The position numbers and the translations under genes are program-made. Positions 26,764-36,736 of a DNA stretch of 64,000 nucleotides are shown one piece after another. The notes below the pieces were generated by a model. The model worked only from the letters and a program-made list of their open reading frames with translations. It ran no database searches and was not told where the DNA came from. The DNA comes from Caldilineaceae bacterium (GTDB taxonomy: Bacteria; Chloroflexota; Anaerolineae; Caldilineales; Caldilineaceae), in assembly GCA_022821585.1 (NCBI GenBank), contig JAJEDI010000060.1, positions 34,242-98,241 on the forward strand. Direction: 5' to 3'. How positions within the stretch are numbered: the stretch's first letter is position 1; every line of letters starts with the position of its first letter.

Positions 26764-26796
26764 AAAAAAAGAGAGCCGCGGCATCGCCGGGCTCTC
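26764..26796 (-). terminator. Intrinsic terminator after ftsZ
   Basis: On the minus strand GAGAGCC-CGGC-gat-GCCG-C-GGCTCTC followed by TTTTTTT, 38 bp after the ftsZ stop. It closes the dcw transcript and isolates nrdR. Confidence 0.88.
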
Positions 26797-26833
26797 GGAA
26801 TATCCTTTTGTAAGTATTCTCTGCTATGGGGCG

Positions 26834-28015
26834 CTACTGGCCGTTGTTGTTCTTGGCGCGACGCAGAAATGCCGGAATGTCGAGGTCTTCGCGGTCGAAG
26901 GAGCGGACGGGGAAGTCGATTGGCTCCTTGGGCTTTGGCTGCTGCGGCTGGGCGGGTTGGCTCGGCGGGGGTTGGGGTTGGTTCAAGCCGGTCTCGCGGA
27001 TACTGCCCGTGGCAGGCTGCCGGGTCGAAGCCGGCGGCTGTTCGGGACGGCGGCCCTTGTCAAAGCCGGTGGCGATGACGGTCATGTGGAGCTCGTCCTT
27101 CATACTCTCGTCGATGACGGCGCCGAAGATGATATTGGCTTCGGGATGGGCGTTGGCCCGGATCATTTCAGCGGCCTCATTCACCTCGAACAAGCTCAGG
27201 TCGTCGCCGCCCTTAACATTGAAGAGAATGCCCTGGGCGCCTTCGATTGACACGTCCAGCAGCGAGCTATGAATCGCCTGCTGGGCGGCCTCCTGGGCGC
27301 GGTTTTCGCCGCTGGCGCGGCCGATGGACATCAGGGCAGCGCCACCGTCGAGCATGATGGAACGCACGTCGGCGAAGTCCAGGTTGATCAGACCGGGCAC
27401 GGTAATCAGTTCACTGATACCCTGAATGCCCTGCCGCAGTACATCGTCGGCGACGATGAATGATTCACGGATGGCGGTGGTTTTATCGAGGATATGCAGG
27501 AGCCGGTCGTTGGGGACGGTGATCAGTGTATCGACAGATTCGCTCAGGCGGCCCATCGTGCTTTCGGCGATGCGACGGCGCTGCGTGCCTTCGAAGGTGA
27601 ACGGTTTGGTGACGACGCCGATGGTCAGCGCGCCCGACTCGCGTGCGATGGCGGAGATGACCGGAGCCGCGCCGGAACCCGTACCGCCGCCCAGACCGGC
27701 GGTCACGAAAACCATATCCGCGCCTTCGAACAGCTGCTCGATCTCTTCCCGGCTCTCCTCGGCCGCCCGCAGGCCGATTTCCGGCTTGCCGCCCGACCCC
27801 AGACCCCTGGTCAATTTGTCTCCAATCCGCAGACGCTGCGGTGCATTAGAGAGCATCAAAGCCTGCGCATCGGTATTGACGGCAATAAACTCTACGCCTT
27901 GAACGTCTGCCTCAATCATGCGGTTGACCGCATTTTGTCCGCCGCCACCAACGCCGACAACTTTTATCTGGGCAAAGTTGTCTACAAATTGTGAGGCGCT
28001 ACTCCGTCTGGTCAT
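26834..28015 (-). CDS. ftsZ: Cell division protein FtsZ
   Basis: A 393-residue tubulin homologue. The nucleotide site is [12 protein letters not shown] near the N-terminus and the tubulin signature is [10 protein letters not shown]; the T7 loop is [12 protein letters not shown] Pro/Gln-rich linker leads to the C-terminal peptide LDIPAFLRR, which binds FtsA. The ATG has AAAGGAG upstream. It is the last gene of the cluster before a terminator, and an unusually long gap (656 bp) separates it from ftsA. Confidence 0.98.
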   Translation of the reverse strand: MTRRSSASQFVDNFAQIKVVGVGGGGQNAVNRMIEADVQGVEFIAVNTDAQALMLSNAPQRLRIGDKLTRGLGSGGKPEIGLRAAEESREEIEQLFEGADMVFVTAGLGGGTGSGAAPVISAIARESGALTIGVVTKPFTFEGTQRRRIAESTMGRLSESVDTLITVPNDRLLHILDKTTAIRESFIVADDVLRQGIQGISELITVPGLINLDFADVRSIMLDGGAALMSIGRASGENRAQEAAQQAIHSSLLDVSIEGAQGILFNVKGGDDLSLFEVNEAAEMIRANAHPEANIIFGAVIDESMKDELHMTVIATGFDKGRRPEQPPASTRQPATGSIRETGLNQPQPPPSQPAQPQQPKPKEPIDFPVRSFDREDLDIPAFLRRAKNNNGQ

Positions 28016-28295
28016 AGATTTGATCTCCTTTAACCGCTGGCAGACATTCTCAGGGGAACTCTTGGAAATTGCAGTTTGCCTGACGTTACCAAAAGCTGCG
28101 TTCTCACCACTGTATCAGAATTGTTCCATCGTACTACACCTGAAATCGATTGCAAAGTCTCTGAATTGAGGGCGTACCTGCGAAAAGTCCAAAATGGGGC
28201 GGTGGTTCAGGCCGATCTCAGGACGAATACTCTGAAATCCGGCAGGATGCCATTACCAGCTGTTGCCGGACTGATTTGGGACTGAATTGGGGCTT

Positions 28296-28330
28296 ATTCT
28301 GGACTATATGCCTACGATCCATCTACGAAA
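28296..28330 (-). repeat. Direct repeat, copy 1, in the ftsA-ftsZ spacer
   Basis: The 25-bp core (28306-28330) matches 28474-28498 at 22 of 25 positions, with further similarity upstream (TATTCT). On the minus strand it contains two CGTAG units 11 bp apart, like an operator read on one face of the helix. Confidence 0.5.
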
Positions 28331-28463
28331 TCGCCGCTTTGCACTGCCGGACCCGCAAGAGACGGAAAAGACCAAGCCAAAAGAGGATTTTTCTCCCTCT
28401 TGGTTGCGGGGAAAGTCTCTGCGCGCGCGGGGGTATGGGAGCCTGCCAAACGCCTCTCAATCT

Positions 28464-28498
28464 ATTCTAGGCAATATACCTACGATCTATCTACGACA
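28464..28498 (-). repeat. Direct repeat, copy 2, in the ftsA-ftsZ spacer
   Basis: Second copy, 168 bp from the first. The CCTACGAT and ATCTACGA units are both conserved. Confidence 0.5.
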
Positions 28499-28671
28499 AC
28501 AGCATATGGCCGCACAGCCCTCGCGGAGACGCAGCGGAAGACGCGAGGAGCGATGGAAAATTCAAAGGTATAGCGGTCAATTTCGCGGCAGCCGCACGGG
28601 GATGAGCATGCGGTCTGACCCGGTTGTCTCTCAACCAGGGTGTTGCTGATCGCCTGGAACCAGGCGTTCCC

Positions 28672-29931
28672 CTAATCCGGCAGCAGGCTCTTGAGCCAGC
28701 CGCCGACCCGGTCCAGGATCTGGCCGTTTTCCGGGATCATTCTCTGCATGGGGTAGTGAATTGCGCGTGCGTCTTCGTAGAGCGCCCAGAGCAGGAGGCC
28801 GGCTGCGGTGGCGTAGGCGGGAGATTGCAGTTCTCTGCTCAACCCATGCACGGCGGGATGGTCGACGGGGCTGCCTATACGCACCGGCATGCGTAAGATT
28901 CTACGGAACAGATCGACTGCACCGGGGAGCTGGCTGGCGCCGCCGGTGAGGACGAGCCCTGCCGGCACCATGTTGCCGTAGCTGCTCCTGGCGATCCGGC
29001 TCTGGATGAGTTCGGCGGTCTCTTCGGCCCGCGCCTGCAGGATTTGGCTGATAAAGCGGCGGCTGAAGGTGCGCTCCGGTTTGTCGCCGAAAACGGTCGC
29101 CCAGACCTGTTCGTCTTCGGCGATCCGTTCCGGTTGCAGATGGCCGTAGCGGAGTTTCAGCTCTTCGGCCACTTCAAAGGGGGCGCGCAGCCCGATAGCG
29201 ACGTCATTGGTCATGTGGCTGCCGCCTACGTCGAGCACTTCGGTGTGCCAGAGCCCGTTGCCGCGAAAGAGGGCCAGATCGGTGGTACCGCCGCCCAGGT
29301 CGGCCATGACGACGCCCATCTGCCGCTCTTCTGCGGTCAGTACGGCCTCGCCGCTGGCCAGCGGTTCGAGGACAAGCTCATCGATGTCGATTCCATGGGC
29401 GAGCACACACTGGGCGAGATTGTTGATGGCGTTGATGGTGCCGGTGACGATATGGGCGTCAACTTCGAGGCGGCTGCCGAGGATTCCCAGGGGCTGCTGG
29501 ATATTCTCCTGCTCGTCCACCTTCCAGTGGCGGGCTATCACATGGATGATCTGCCTGTTGGCGGGAATCTGGACCGCGCGTGCGCCCTCGAGCGCGCGCT
29601 GCATGTCGTTGCCGGTGACGCCATGGCGTCCGTCGATGGGGCTGATGCCGGCGCTGTTCGAGGTGGCGATGTGGTTGCCGGCGATGCCCAGGTAGGCGCT
29701 GGTGATCTGTTCGCCGGACTCCTGTTCGGCTGCCTCCAGCGCTTCGCCGATGGCGGTGGTCACCTCCGGGACGTCCATAACAACGCCGCGGCGCAAACCC
29801 CTGCTCGGCGTGACGCCGCCGCCAAGAACTCTGACGGCGAGATTGCCCAGGCTGTCATGGATGACAGTGCCCACCAGCGCGCAGATTTTGGTGGTGCCTA
29901 CATCGACCGCAGCGATAGTCTCTCTGGTCAC
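28672..29931 (-). CDS. ftsA: Cell division protein FtsA
   Basis: A 419-residue actin-like ATPase: [15 protein letters not shown] (phosphate 1), [18 protein letters not shown] (phosphate 2), [11 protein letters not shown] (adenosine motif). A C-terminal amphipathic end ([11 protein letters not shown]) should bind the membrane. It tethers FtsZ. The start is a GTG with a weak ribosome site. ftsQ ends 53 bp upstream. Confidence 0.97.
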   Translation of the reverse strand: MTRETIAAVDVGTTKICALVGTVIHDSLGNLAVRVLGGGVTPSRGLRRGVVMDVPEVTTAIGEALEAAEQESGEQITSAYLGIAGNHIATSNSAGISPIDGRHGVTGNDMQRALEGARAVQIPANRQIIHVIARHWKVDEQENIQQPLGILGSRLEVDAHIVTGTINAINNLAQCVLAHGIDIDELVLEPLASGEAVLTAEERQMGVVMADLGGGTTDLALFRGNGLWHTEVLDVGGSHMTNDVAIGLRAPFEVAEELKLRYGHLQPERIAEDEQVWATVFGDKPERTFSRRFISQILQARAEETAELIQSRIARSSYGNMVPAGLVLTGGASQLPGAVDLFRRILRMPVRIGSPVDHPAVHGLSRELQSPAYATAAGLLLWALYEDARAIHYPMQRMIPENGQILDRVGGWLKSLLPD

Positions 29932-29984
29932 TGAAGATTTCTCTAACTGATAGTTTCTTTTAAGAAATGGCGTCGTTTAAAGAA

Positions 29985-30977
29985 CTATTGCTCATCCGGC
30001 TCGTTGTCGTACTTGCGGGTGAAGAAACGGTTAGGAACCGAAACATTAAGGGTGATAGCTTCCTCTCCGGCTGCTTCCAATCGCGGCATTAAACTTTGCA
30101 AGGCCGTCCATTTTTCTTCGAATTTGTATCCGTCTCCCCAGTGGATCCATGCCTGGGTAGACGGCAGGCTGAAGTTTAAGCCGTAACGAGAATTGTACCA
30201 GAACTCAGAAACCATGGGAAGACGATTTGACAAAAACATGGCAGAGGTCAGGATCCGTTTATCGATCTGAAGAGTGCCCTCTACGTTTGCGACCCGCGCC
30301 TCGACCGAGGGATCGATGATGCGCAACGTCGGCTGAAAGTCCAGTTCGCGTGGCTCTAGGGCCAGACCATCCTCCAGCAGCCAGTACTCCTGCTGCTCTG
30401 TCGCCCAGAGAGCCACGGGGCGCACCACTTGAACGCTGATTTCGATCTGCCCGGGCCAGCGAATTCTCGCGTCTGCAGCGGTGACATACGGATGCGTCAT
30501 CACCTGTTCTTCTATCTTGTCCGGATCCAGCCAGAAGATACTCCAGCTGTTGATATCGGCGGCGGCGAAGAGCTCCTCCTGTGAAAGATAGCTGGCTCCT
30601 TCAAAGCGGACATTTTCGCTGTAGATGTAGAAGCTTTCGCTGGTGTACAGCCAGTACAGCGCGGCCGCGACCACAGCCAACAGGGTCAGGCTGATCGTCT
30701 TACTCGGGGTCAGACCGGAAAAGCCGGGGAAGAGGGTGGCCTGCGCGCCTGCAGGGACGGGGAGCGTCGTGGTCGCTTTTCGCTTTGCGCTGCCTTTGAA
30801 TCCCAGCCGCGACCGGCTGTTTCGCAGGACAAAGGCGTGCGTCGAACGCAGTGCCGCGGTGAACCGGCGGCGGGTCTGCGCGTGACGCCGCCGCCGCACC
30901 CGTTTGGACGACACGGCCTTACGCGCGGCGTGTGATCCTCGTTTCTGTTTGCGCCCTGAGTTGAAGGCAATTTGCAT
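29985..30977 (-). CDS. ftsQ: Cell division protein FtsQ/DivIB
   Basis: A 330-residue single-pass protein. An unusually long, strongly basic cytoplasmic N-terminus of about 90 residues (RKQKRGSHAARK, KRVRRRRHAQTRRR) precedes a membrane span (ISLTLLAVVAAALYWLYT). A POTRA domain follows (YSENVRFEGASYLSQEELFA) and then the FtsQ beta domain (VTAADARIRWPGQIEISVQV, ending VRPVALW). It links early and late divisome proteins. Position between ddl and ftsA supports the call. Confidence 0.9.
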   Translation of the reverse strand: MQIAFNSGRKQKRGSHAARKAVSSKRVRRRRHAQTRRRFTAALRSTHAFVLRNSRSRLGFKGSAKRKATTTLPVPAGAQATLFPGFSGLTPSKTISLTLLAVVAAALYWLYTSESFYIYSENVRFEGASYLSQEELFAAADINSWSIFWLDPDKIEEQVMTHPYVTAADARIRWPGQIEISVQVVRPVALWATEQQEYWLLEDGLALEPRELDFQPTLRIIDPSVEARVANVEGTLQIDKRILTSAMFLSNRLPMVSEFWYNSRYGLNFSLPSTQAWIHWGDGYKFEEKWTALQSLMPRLEAAGEEAITLNVSVPNRFFTRKYDNEPDEQ

Positions 30978-31065
30978 TGGACTGATCTAATTGTACTACT
31001 CTACAGGTCGTTCCCGATCTTCAATACTGCCGCGGACGGCTCGCGCCGGTGTCGACAGGACCGGA

Positions 31066-32220
31066 CTAGCGATGGATACGGTTCTGCCGGCGGTCCGTGT
31101 GCCGTTCCAACGCCATATCGACCAGGCTGCCCACCAGCTCGGCCAGGGGAACGCCACTGGCTTCCCATAGTTTTGGGTACATGCTGCTGGCGGTGAAGCC
31201 GGGCATGGTATTCAGTTCGTTCAGATAGAGCTGGCCGTCGGCGTCTAACAGAAAGTCTGCCCGCGCAAGGCCGGCGCCGTCAAGGGCCTGGAAGGCGCGA
31301 ACGGAAAGCAGCCGGATTTCGTCTGCCAGGGCGGGGGGAATATCGGCCGGGATCAGGAGGCGGCTGCCCTTGTCCAGGTACTTGGCCTCGTAGTCATAGA
31401 ACTCATTGGCCGGGACCACCTCGCCGACGACGCTCGCGCGGGGCGCATCGTTGCCGAGGACGCTGACCTCCAGTTCGCGGGCCTCGTGTACGCCTTCCTC
31501 AACCAGCACTTTGCGGTCGTAGCGGCAGGCCAGATCGACGGCGTGCGCCAGTTCCGCGCGGTCTCTGACTTTGCTGATGCCGACGCTGCTGCCCAGGTTG
31601 GCCGGCTTGACGAAGAGCGGATAGGGCAGGGCGGTCTCCAGCTCGTCCAGTATCTTCTCACGAAGGTTTTCACGCGGGTCGGTGCCCGACTCCCGGTCTT
31701 CGGCCCAGTTCCGGCGCAGCAATGTGCGGTAGGCGACCTGGGGGATTCCGGCGGCGGCAAAGAGCGCCTTGGCGGTGATCTTGTCCATTGCGACAGCGCT
31801 GGCGAGGACGCCGCAACCAACATACGGCATCTCAAGCATCTCAAGCAGCCCCTGTACTGTCCCGTCCTCGCCATAGGGGCCGTGGAGCACGGGAAAGATC
31901 AGGTCCACCGGCGGCAACCGCTCGCTGTGCTCCATGAGCGGGAACTGCGTGGGGCGGGGCGCGAGCGCGGCGGTGCCGGCCTCTTTTATCTTGCCATGGC
32001 CGTTCTCACTCCCCTTGCCGCTGGTCAGTTGCGCCAGCGGGTCGGCGCCGGTGAGCCATTCCCCGGTCTTGGTAATGCCGAGCCGCACGGTTTCGTAGCC
32101 GGCCTCGTCGAGGGCGCGGATGACGGTCTGCGCGCTGAGCAAGGAGATTTCGTGCTCCCCGCTCTTGCCGCCAAAAAGGACACCGACCCGTACTGGATTG
32201 CACGTCATTGGACTCACCAT
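31066..32220 (-). CDS. ddl: D-alanine--D-alanine ligase
   Basis: A 384-residue ATP-grasp ligase: [51 protein letters not shown] and [20 protein letters not shown]. It makes the D-Ala-D-Ala dipeptide used by MurF. The start overlaps the murB stop by 7 bp; a second in-frame ATG four codons in is possible. Confidence 0.96.
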   Translation of the reverse strand: MVSPMTCNPVRVGVLFGGKSGEHEISLLSAQTVIRALDEAGYETVRLGITKTGEWLTGADPLAQLTSGKGSENGHGKIKEAGTAALAPRPTQFPLMEHSERLPPVDLIFPVLHGPYGEDGTVQGLLEMLEMPYVGCGVLASAVAMDKITAKALFAAAGIPQVAYRTLLRRNWAEDRESGTDPRENLREKILDELETALPYPLFVKPANLGSSVGISKVRDRAELAHAVDLACRYDRKVLVEEGVHEARELEVSVLGNDAPRASVVGEVVPANEFYDYEAKYLDKGSRLLIPADIPPALADEIRLLSVRAFQALDGAGLARADFLLDADGQLYLNELNTMPGFTASSMYPKLWEASGVPLAELVGSLVDMALERHTDRRQNRIHR

Positions 32221-33230
32221 TCTCCGATCTTCTGTAGTTCCGGCTGCAGCGCGACACCACTGCGCCGGGCCACTGCCGTCTGAATGTGTTCGATCATCGC
32301 CATGACCTCGGCTGCTGTCGCCGCGCCGGCGCCGCCGGGGTTGATGAGAAAGTTGGCGTGCGTACGGCTGACCTCGACGCCGCCGAGACGAAATCCCTTC
32401 AGGCCGGCCTCCTCGATCAGGCGCCCGGCAAAGTCGCCCGGCGGGTTGACGAATGTGCTGCCCAGTGAAGGCTCCACCGGCTGTGTGCTGCGTCGATGGC
32501 CCAGGAAAGACTGGGCGGCGGCGCGGATGGTATCGCGGTCGCCGGTTTGCAACCGGAAATTGGCGCTAAGGAGGACGGGTCCGAAACCGGCGTCGGCAGC
32601 CCCCTCCCGTTTCAAGCTGCTCTGGCGGTAAGCGTAGGCGAGATCCTCGACGCGGTAGATCTGGATATCGCCGTTGTCGTCGAGCAGCAGTACATCCCAG
32701 AGCGAGTCCTTCACTTCCCCGCCATGTGCGCCGGCGTTGTTGACCACGGCCCCGCCGACGGAACCGGGCACACTCACCGCCCACTCCAGCCCGGTCAGCC
32801 CGGCGTTGATGGCAGTGCGGGCGGCGCCGGCCATGAGCGCGCCGCTCTCGGCGTAGAGGAAGGGGCGGGTGTCTTTGGGGTAATCGCAGCAGGGGGCATC
32901 CTGCACCTGAACTGCATTGCAGCGATTATGGATCACCAACCCGCGCACGCCCCGGTCGCTGATCAGCACATTGCTGCCGCCGCCCAGAATCAGGTAGGGC
33001 AGTTCGTGTGCCCTGGCCCAACGCGCCAGCTTCAGCAGCTTGTGCGTGTCCGTAACAGTCGCGAAGTAGTCGGCAGGGCCGCCTATCTTGATCGTCGTCA
33101 GGCTCGCCAGTGGGTGGTCCTGGCGGATCTGCACGCCGAGGGCTTCGATCTGTTCGAGGGCGGCGGCGCCAATTTCTACCTTTGGACGGCCCAGGGCCGT
33201 TGCTGGTGCCATAATGTCGAGTACGGTCAC
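32214..33230 (-). CDS. murB: UDP-N-acetylmuramate dehydrogenase
   Basis: A 338-residue flavoenzyme: [37 protein letters not shown] (FAD site), [20 protein letters not shown]. The catalytic Ser lies in [20 protein letters not shown]. It reduces enolpyruvyl-UDP-GlcNAc to UDP-MurNAc. The start is a GTG, 7 bp after the kinase stop, and an ATG six codons in is an alternative. It is translationally coupled to ddl. Confidence 0.96.
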   Translation of the reverse strand: MTVLDIMAPATALGRPKVEIGAAALEQIEALGVQIRQDHPLASLTTIKIGGPADYFATVTDTHKLLKLARWARAHELPYLILGGGSNVLISDRGVRGLVIHNRCNAVQVQDAPCCDYPKDTRPFLYAESGALMAGAARTAINAGLTGLEWAVSVPGSVGGAVVNNAGAHGGEVKDSLWDVLLLDDNGDIQIYRVEDLAYAYRQSSLKREGAADAGFGPVLLSANFRLQTGDRDTIRAAAQSFLGHRRSTQPVEPSLGSTFVNPPGDFAGRLIEEAGLKGFRLGGVEVSRTHANFLINPGGAGAATAAEVMAMIEHIQTAVARRSGVALQPELQKIGEW

Positions 33231-33237
33231 TTCGCAG

Positions 33238-33816
33238 TCAGATTCCTCGTATGGTGCGCAGTTGTCCCACTAGGCTGTCGAAATCCAGCGACGCGAAGTC
33301 AGTGGTGTCGACGTGCAATACGGGCCCGTCCAGATCGAGGGGGCGGTTGCGCCGCGCCAACTCGACCGTGTCGAACTGATCCAACCGCAAGCGGTCCACA
33401 TGGCCCGGGTGTCGTTCGCCGTTGTCCACCCTCTGGACGTAGCGCCGGCGCAGCAGGTCGGCCCGGGCGGAAAGGAATACCTGCGCCGGCCGAAAAGGGT
33501 GGCGCGCCTGCAAGGCCTGGAAGCGGGGGTTGGCCCAGTCCGGATCGAAGGGCGTCTCCACAAGCAGCGAGCAGCGTGCCTCCAGCAGGCGTTCGATCAG
33601 CAGATAGAGCAGTTCATAGGTTGCCTGGCCCAGCCGCTGCGACCACGCCACCGTTGACCAGCCCAAGGTCTCGAAGAGCGACTCCTTGAGATCGTCGCGT
33701 GCGATCAAGGGAAGACGCAGAGTCGGGGCCAGTTTGCGGGCCAGCGTCGTTTTTCCGGTTCCCGGCGCCCCGCATACGATCAGGACAAGCGGCAGCACAT
33801 TCCCCCCTTCAGCCAT
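33238..33816 (-). CDS. P-loop kinase (AAA_33/zeta-toxin-like) embedded between murC and murB
   Basis: A 192-residue predicted kinase. Walker A is [16 protein letters not shown], followed by [13 protein letters not shown], a hydrophobic strand with an acidic residue ([13 protein letters not shown]), and an arginine-rich lid ([12 protein letters not shown]). The ATG overlaps the end of murC by 8 bp and the stop lies 7 bp before murB, so it is part of the same transcript. The family phosphorylates varied small molecules, and zeta toxins of the same fold phosphorylate UDP-GlcNAc. A role in cell-wall precursor or amino-sugar metabolism is a reasonable inference from position. The substrate is unknown. 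Confidence 0.8.
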   Translation of the reverse strand: MAEGGNVLPLVLIVCGAPGTGKTTLARKLAPTLRLPLIARDDLKESLFETLGWSTVAWSQRLGQATYELLYLLIERLLEARCSLLVETPFDPDWANPRFQALQARHPFRPAQVFLSARADLLRRRYVQRVDNGERHPGHVDRLRLDQFDTVELARRNRPLDLDGPVLHVDTTDFASLDFDSLVGQLRTIRGI

Positions 33817-35278
33817 CGGTTCCCAGTCTCTCCAGCAGCGTTTCGCCGATGCGGTGGCTGGTGCCTGCACCCAAAGTCAGGACGACGTCGCCGGCGGTGA
33901 CTTCGTCGTGGAGAAGCGTGCTCGTCTCCTCGATGCCGCCGCTGTGACGGATCGAAGGGTGGTGGCTGGCGGCCGCGACCTCGGCGGCGGCCATGGCTTT
34001 GTCGCCGCTCTCCCGGGCGGCGTAGATATCGGTGACCAGTACCGAATCTGCGTTGTCGAAGCTGCAGGCGATCTTGTGCAGCATCGCCCTGGTGCGGCTG
34101 AACGTATGCGGCTGAAAAACGGCCCAGATGCGCCGCTCGCCGAAGCGGCTGCGGGCCGCGGCCAGGGTTGCCTGGATCTCGGTGGGGTGATGGGCGTAGT
34201 CGTCGATGACCGTCACGCCCCCGCAAGTCCCTTTCAGTTCAAAACGGCGGCCAATGCCCGTATATCTGTGCAGACTCGCCAAGGTCTGCGCCACGGGCAC
34301 ACCACAGCGCCTGGCAGCGGTCAGCGCGGCCAGGGCGTTGCGCAGGTTGTGGATGCCCGGCGCCTGCAACTGCAAACGTCCGATCGACTCCCCTTCACTG
34401 TAGACTGCGGCGGTATAGCCTCCGCCCGCACTGACTGTCTCACCGGCGGCGCGCACGTCGCACCCTTCTCGCAGTCCATAGGTCAGCCAGGCCGGGCCGC
34501 CTCCGGCTGGGCGTTCTGTGCGCAGCGACTCCGCGCCGGGATCATCCCCGCAGGAGACGACGCATCCTTCGGCGCGCACCTGCGCCACAAACTGGCGGAA
34601 GGCGTCGACAAAGCTGGCCGGCGTCGGATAGCAGTCTGGGTGGTCCCACTCCACATTGGTCACGACAGCCACCATCGGCGTCAACCCGTGGAACATGCGG
34701 TCATACTCATCGGCTTCGATCACGAAAGCGGCGGCCGTGCCGGCGTGGGCGTTGCCGAATCCGGGCAGGTCGGCGCCGATGATATAGCCGGCGTCGCAGC
34801 CGCTGTCGTGCAGGGTCTGCACGATCATGGAGGTCGTCGTGCTCTTACCATGCGTGCCGGAGACCGCGATGACATCGCGGCCGGACAGCAGCGGCCGCAG
34901 GAAGGCCTCCCGCCTGACGACCGGAATCCCCAGCCTCTGCGCGGTTTGCCGTTCGCGGTTGGTTTCGTCGACGGCGCTGCTGATCAGGACGACGTCCGGG
35001 CGTTCCCGGTCGGGCAGTTCACTGAGCTCTGCGGCCGCGCCCTGGCGGCCGAAGATTTTGGCGCCGGCGGCAGCCAGCCGGCGCGTGCGCTCGCTCTCCT
35101 GGCGGTCGCTGCCGCTGACGTGGATACCCTGTTCCAGGAGAACGTGGCCGATCGGGGAAAGGCCGGCGCCGCCAATCCCGATCATATGCACGCGCGGCCG
35201 CGTGTCGTCCCCGCCATTCACGGGCAGGGACGGGTCCAGCGCTTTTTGTAACCGCTTCTGCCAGCTGTCAAGCGGCAT
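33809..35278 (-). CDS. murC: UDP-N-acetylmuramate--L-alanine ligase
   Basis: A 489-residue Mur ligase: HMIGIGGAGLSPIGHVLLEQ (nucleotide-sugar site), AVSGTHGKSTTTSMI (ATP P-loop), FVIEADEYDRMF and IDDYAHHPTEI. It adds L-Ala to UDP-MurNAc. The ATG at 35278 was chosen because GGAGG lies five bases upstream; the frame extends 15 codons further to a TTG. The stop overlaps the kinase start. Confidence 0.96.
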   Translation of the reverse strand: MPLDSWQKRLQKALDPSLPVNGGDDTRPRVHMIGIGGAGLSPIGHVLLEQGIHVSGSDRQESERTRRLAAAGAKIFGRQGAAAELSELPDRERPDVVLISSAVDETNRERQTAQRLGIPVVRREAFLRPLLSGRDVIAVSGTHGKSTTTSMIVQTLHDSGCDAGYIIGADLPGFGNAHAGTAAAFVIEADEYDRMFHGLTPMVAVVTNVEWDHPDCYPTPASFVDAFRQFVAQVRAEGCVVSCGDDPGAESLRTERPAGGGPAWLTYGLREGCDVRAAGETVSAGGGYTAAVYSEGESIGRLQLQAPGIHNLRNALAALTAARRCGVPVAQTLASLHRYTGIGRRFELKGTCGGVTVIDDYAHHPTEIQATLAAARSRFGERRIWAVFQPHTFSRTRAMLHKIACSFDNADSVLVTDIYAARESGDKAMAAAEVAAASHHPSIRHSGGIEETSTLLHDEVTAGDVVLTLGAGTSHRIGETLLERLGTDG

Positions 35279-35340
35279 CGCTGCCTCCATGGCTGCGGCG
35301 CTCTCCTGCTGGGGCGCATGCAACTCTCATATTTGCACCC

Positions 35341-35886
35341 TCATCCCCGCACTCGCATCAGCAGTAGGATTGCGATGGGAATCACCCACGGCGTCGGTGA
35401 CGGCATGACATTCTGGGGCAGATAGCGAACCAGCTCGACGGCGATCGGCGACAGGTCCGGATTTATCCATCCCAGGTTTGAGAGGGGGTAGCCGTAAATG
35501 TGCTGGTAATACCAGAGGCTGCCACTGATCAGATAGCCGTTGATTGCGCCGACCAGACAGCTGAGAACTGCGCCCTGGGGCATCGGCCACTGCTGACCGC
35601 TGAAGGTGATGACCCGCCCGGCATAGCCGGCAAAGGTGATAACGACAAAGATGACCAGGTAGAAATTGCTTAGAAAAAGCTGCTGAGCGCCCACATCCTG
35701 AGACGAGAATACCATTCGCCATACACTGTCCAGGATCGGATTGAGACGATCCTGGACGTAGAGCAGCAGAAAGATGGCGACGATAATGATCATGGACCTG
35801 CCCAGTTCGCGTGCATAGCCCTGGGCAAGGCCAATCATCGTAATGATGCCGGCGATAGACCCAAAGTAAACTTCAATCAGTCCCAT
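35341..35886 (-). CDS. CvpA-like multi-pass membrane protein (1)
   Basis: A 181-residue protein with four or so membrane spans (YFGSIAGIITMIGLAQGYAR, MIIIVAIFLLLYVQDRL, FYLVIFVVITFAGYAGRVI, AVLSCLVGAINGYLIS) and a C-terminal span (WVIPIAILLLMRV). The layout resembles CvpA/colicin-V-production family proteins. It sits between murG/CvpA-like(2) and murC on the same strand, so an envelope or division role is inferred. The family assignment is tentative. Confidence 0.65.
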   Translation of the reverse strand: MGLIEVYFGSIAGIITMIGLAQGYARELGRSMIIIVAIFLLLYVQDRLNPILDSVWRMVFSSQDVGAQQLFLSNFYLVIFVVITFAGYAGRVITFSGQQWPMPQGAVLSCLVGAINGYLISGSLWYYQHIYGYPLSNLGWINPDLSPIAVELVRYLPQNVMPSPTPWVIPIAILLLMRVRG

Positions 35887-35953
35887 AACAGTTCAGTGAT
35901 CAGATATGTTTCGCGGATGGCGATCTGCCGCACCATGGCTCGGCTGCGCTCGA

Positions 35954-36631
35954 TCAGGTCTGGCCGCCGCGGCGCAAGGTGCTGATCACCGCCACGAGCA
36001 GCACCGTCAACGCAATCGCGGCCAGGATGGGCTGTTGAGGCCCCAGAGCCACCCAGAGATCGCCAAACCCGGAGTGCATCATGTCGGTCACGCTTTGCAG
36101 AAGCCCCTGCACACCTGTGCCGGGCGTTGAGACCGACGTAACCCCGACTTCCGGGATGAAAGCCATCAGCCGCGGCGCAAAGGTAGGGATGTAAAACAGC
36201 CCGTTGCCAACGCCGATGACAGCCGCGAGGAGACCGGATGTGCTCAGGCTGTCAGGGATCGCCTTATTGGTCAGCAGATAGGTAAAGAGCAGCAACCCCG
36301 CCCAGACGAGAAAGGAGACCGTCGGCTGGTCCGTATCCGAGAGCCAGTCCGAGGGGCCCAGGGTGTAGACCGGTTCGCTACTTCCCCCTGCGTCGCCGGC
36401 GCGCAGCGAGGCCAGGAACTTTGCGCCCACAATGACGATACCGAAGATGATTCCCAACACCTGCCTGACGATTTCCAGGGCCAGGCCCTGATTTTGTTGC
36501 AGCAGGAAGAAGCCCCCCACCGAGACGGCCAGCACCGACAGTTCTCTGAACAGACCCCGCCGGAAACCGACCCAAGCGAACAGGAGGACGTAGAATACAA
36601 ATGCGACTGTGCCTGGCGTAGATTCACTCAT
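35954..36631 (-). CDS. CvpA-like multi-pass membrane protein (2)
   Basis: A 225-residue protein. The N-terminus is CvpA-like (VAFVFYVLLFAWVGFRRGLF, RELSVLAVSVGGFFLL), with further spans (QVLGIIFGIVIVGAKFLA, VSFLVWAGLLLFTYLLTN, LLAAVIGVGNGLFYIP) and a final span (ILAAIALTVLLVAVI). It is adjacent to another protein of similar layout, and both lie within the mur genes. Function unknown; probably an envelope protein. Confidence 0.68.
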   Translation of the reverse strand: MSESTPGTVAFVFYVLLFAWVGFRRGLFRELSVLAVSVGGFFLLQQNQGLALEIVRQVLGIIFGIVIVGAKFLASLRAGDAGGSSEPVYTLGPSDWLSDTDQPTVSFLVWAGLLLFTYLLTNKAIPDSLSTSGLLAAVIGVGNGLFYIPTFAPRLMAFIPEVGVTSVSTPGTGVQGLLQSVTDMMHSGFGDLWVALGPQQPILAAIALTVLLVAVISTLRRGGQT

Positions 36632-36736
36632 TTTCTATACTTTCATCCTGGTATGAGGGCGCCCTCTGGATCTGCCCTGTCTGCTTTGCAATCACTGTCC
36701 AAAGTCACAGTCCACAACCCCGGCGGGAGGGGAGGC

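Larger units (their letters stand above)
28016..28671. other. Long ftsA-ftsZ spacer
   Basis: No convincing gene. It contains two copies of a direct repeat of about 35 bp (28296 and 28464). On the minus strand there is a possible promoter (TTGCAA at 28150-28155, 16-nt spacer, TACGAT at 28128-28133) about 115 nt before ftsZ. Such a spacer probably allows separate ftsZ expression. Confidence 0.5.
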
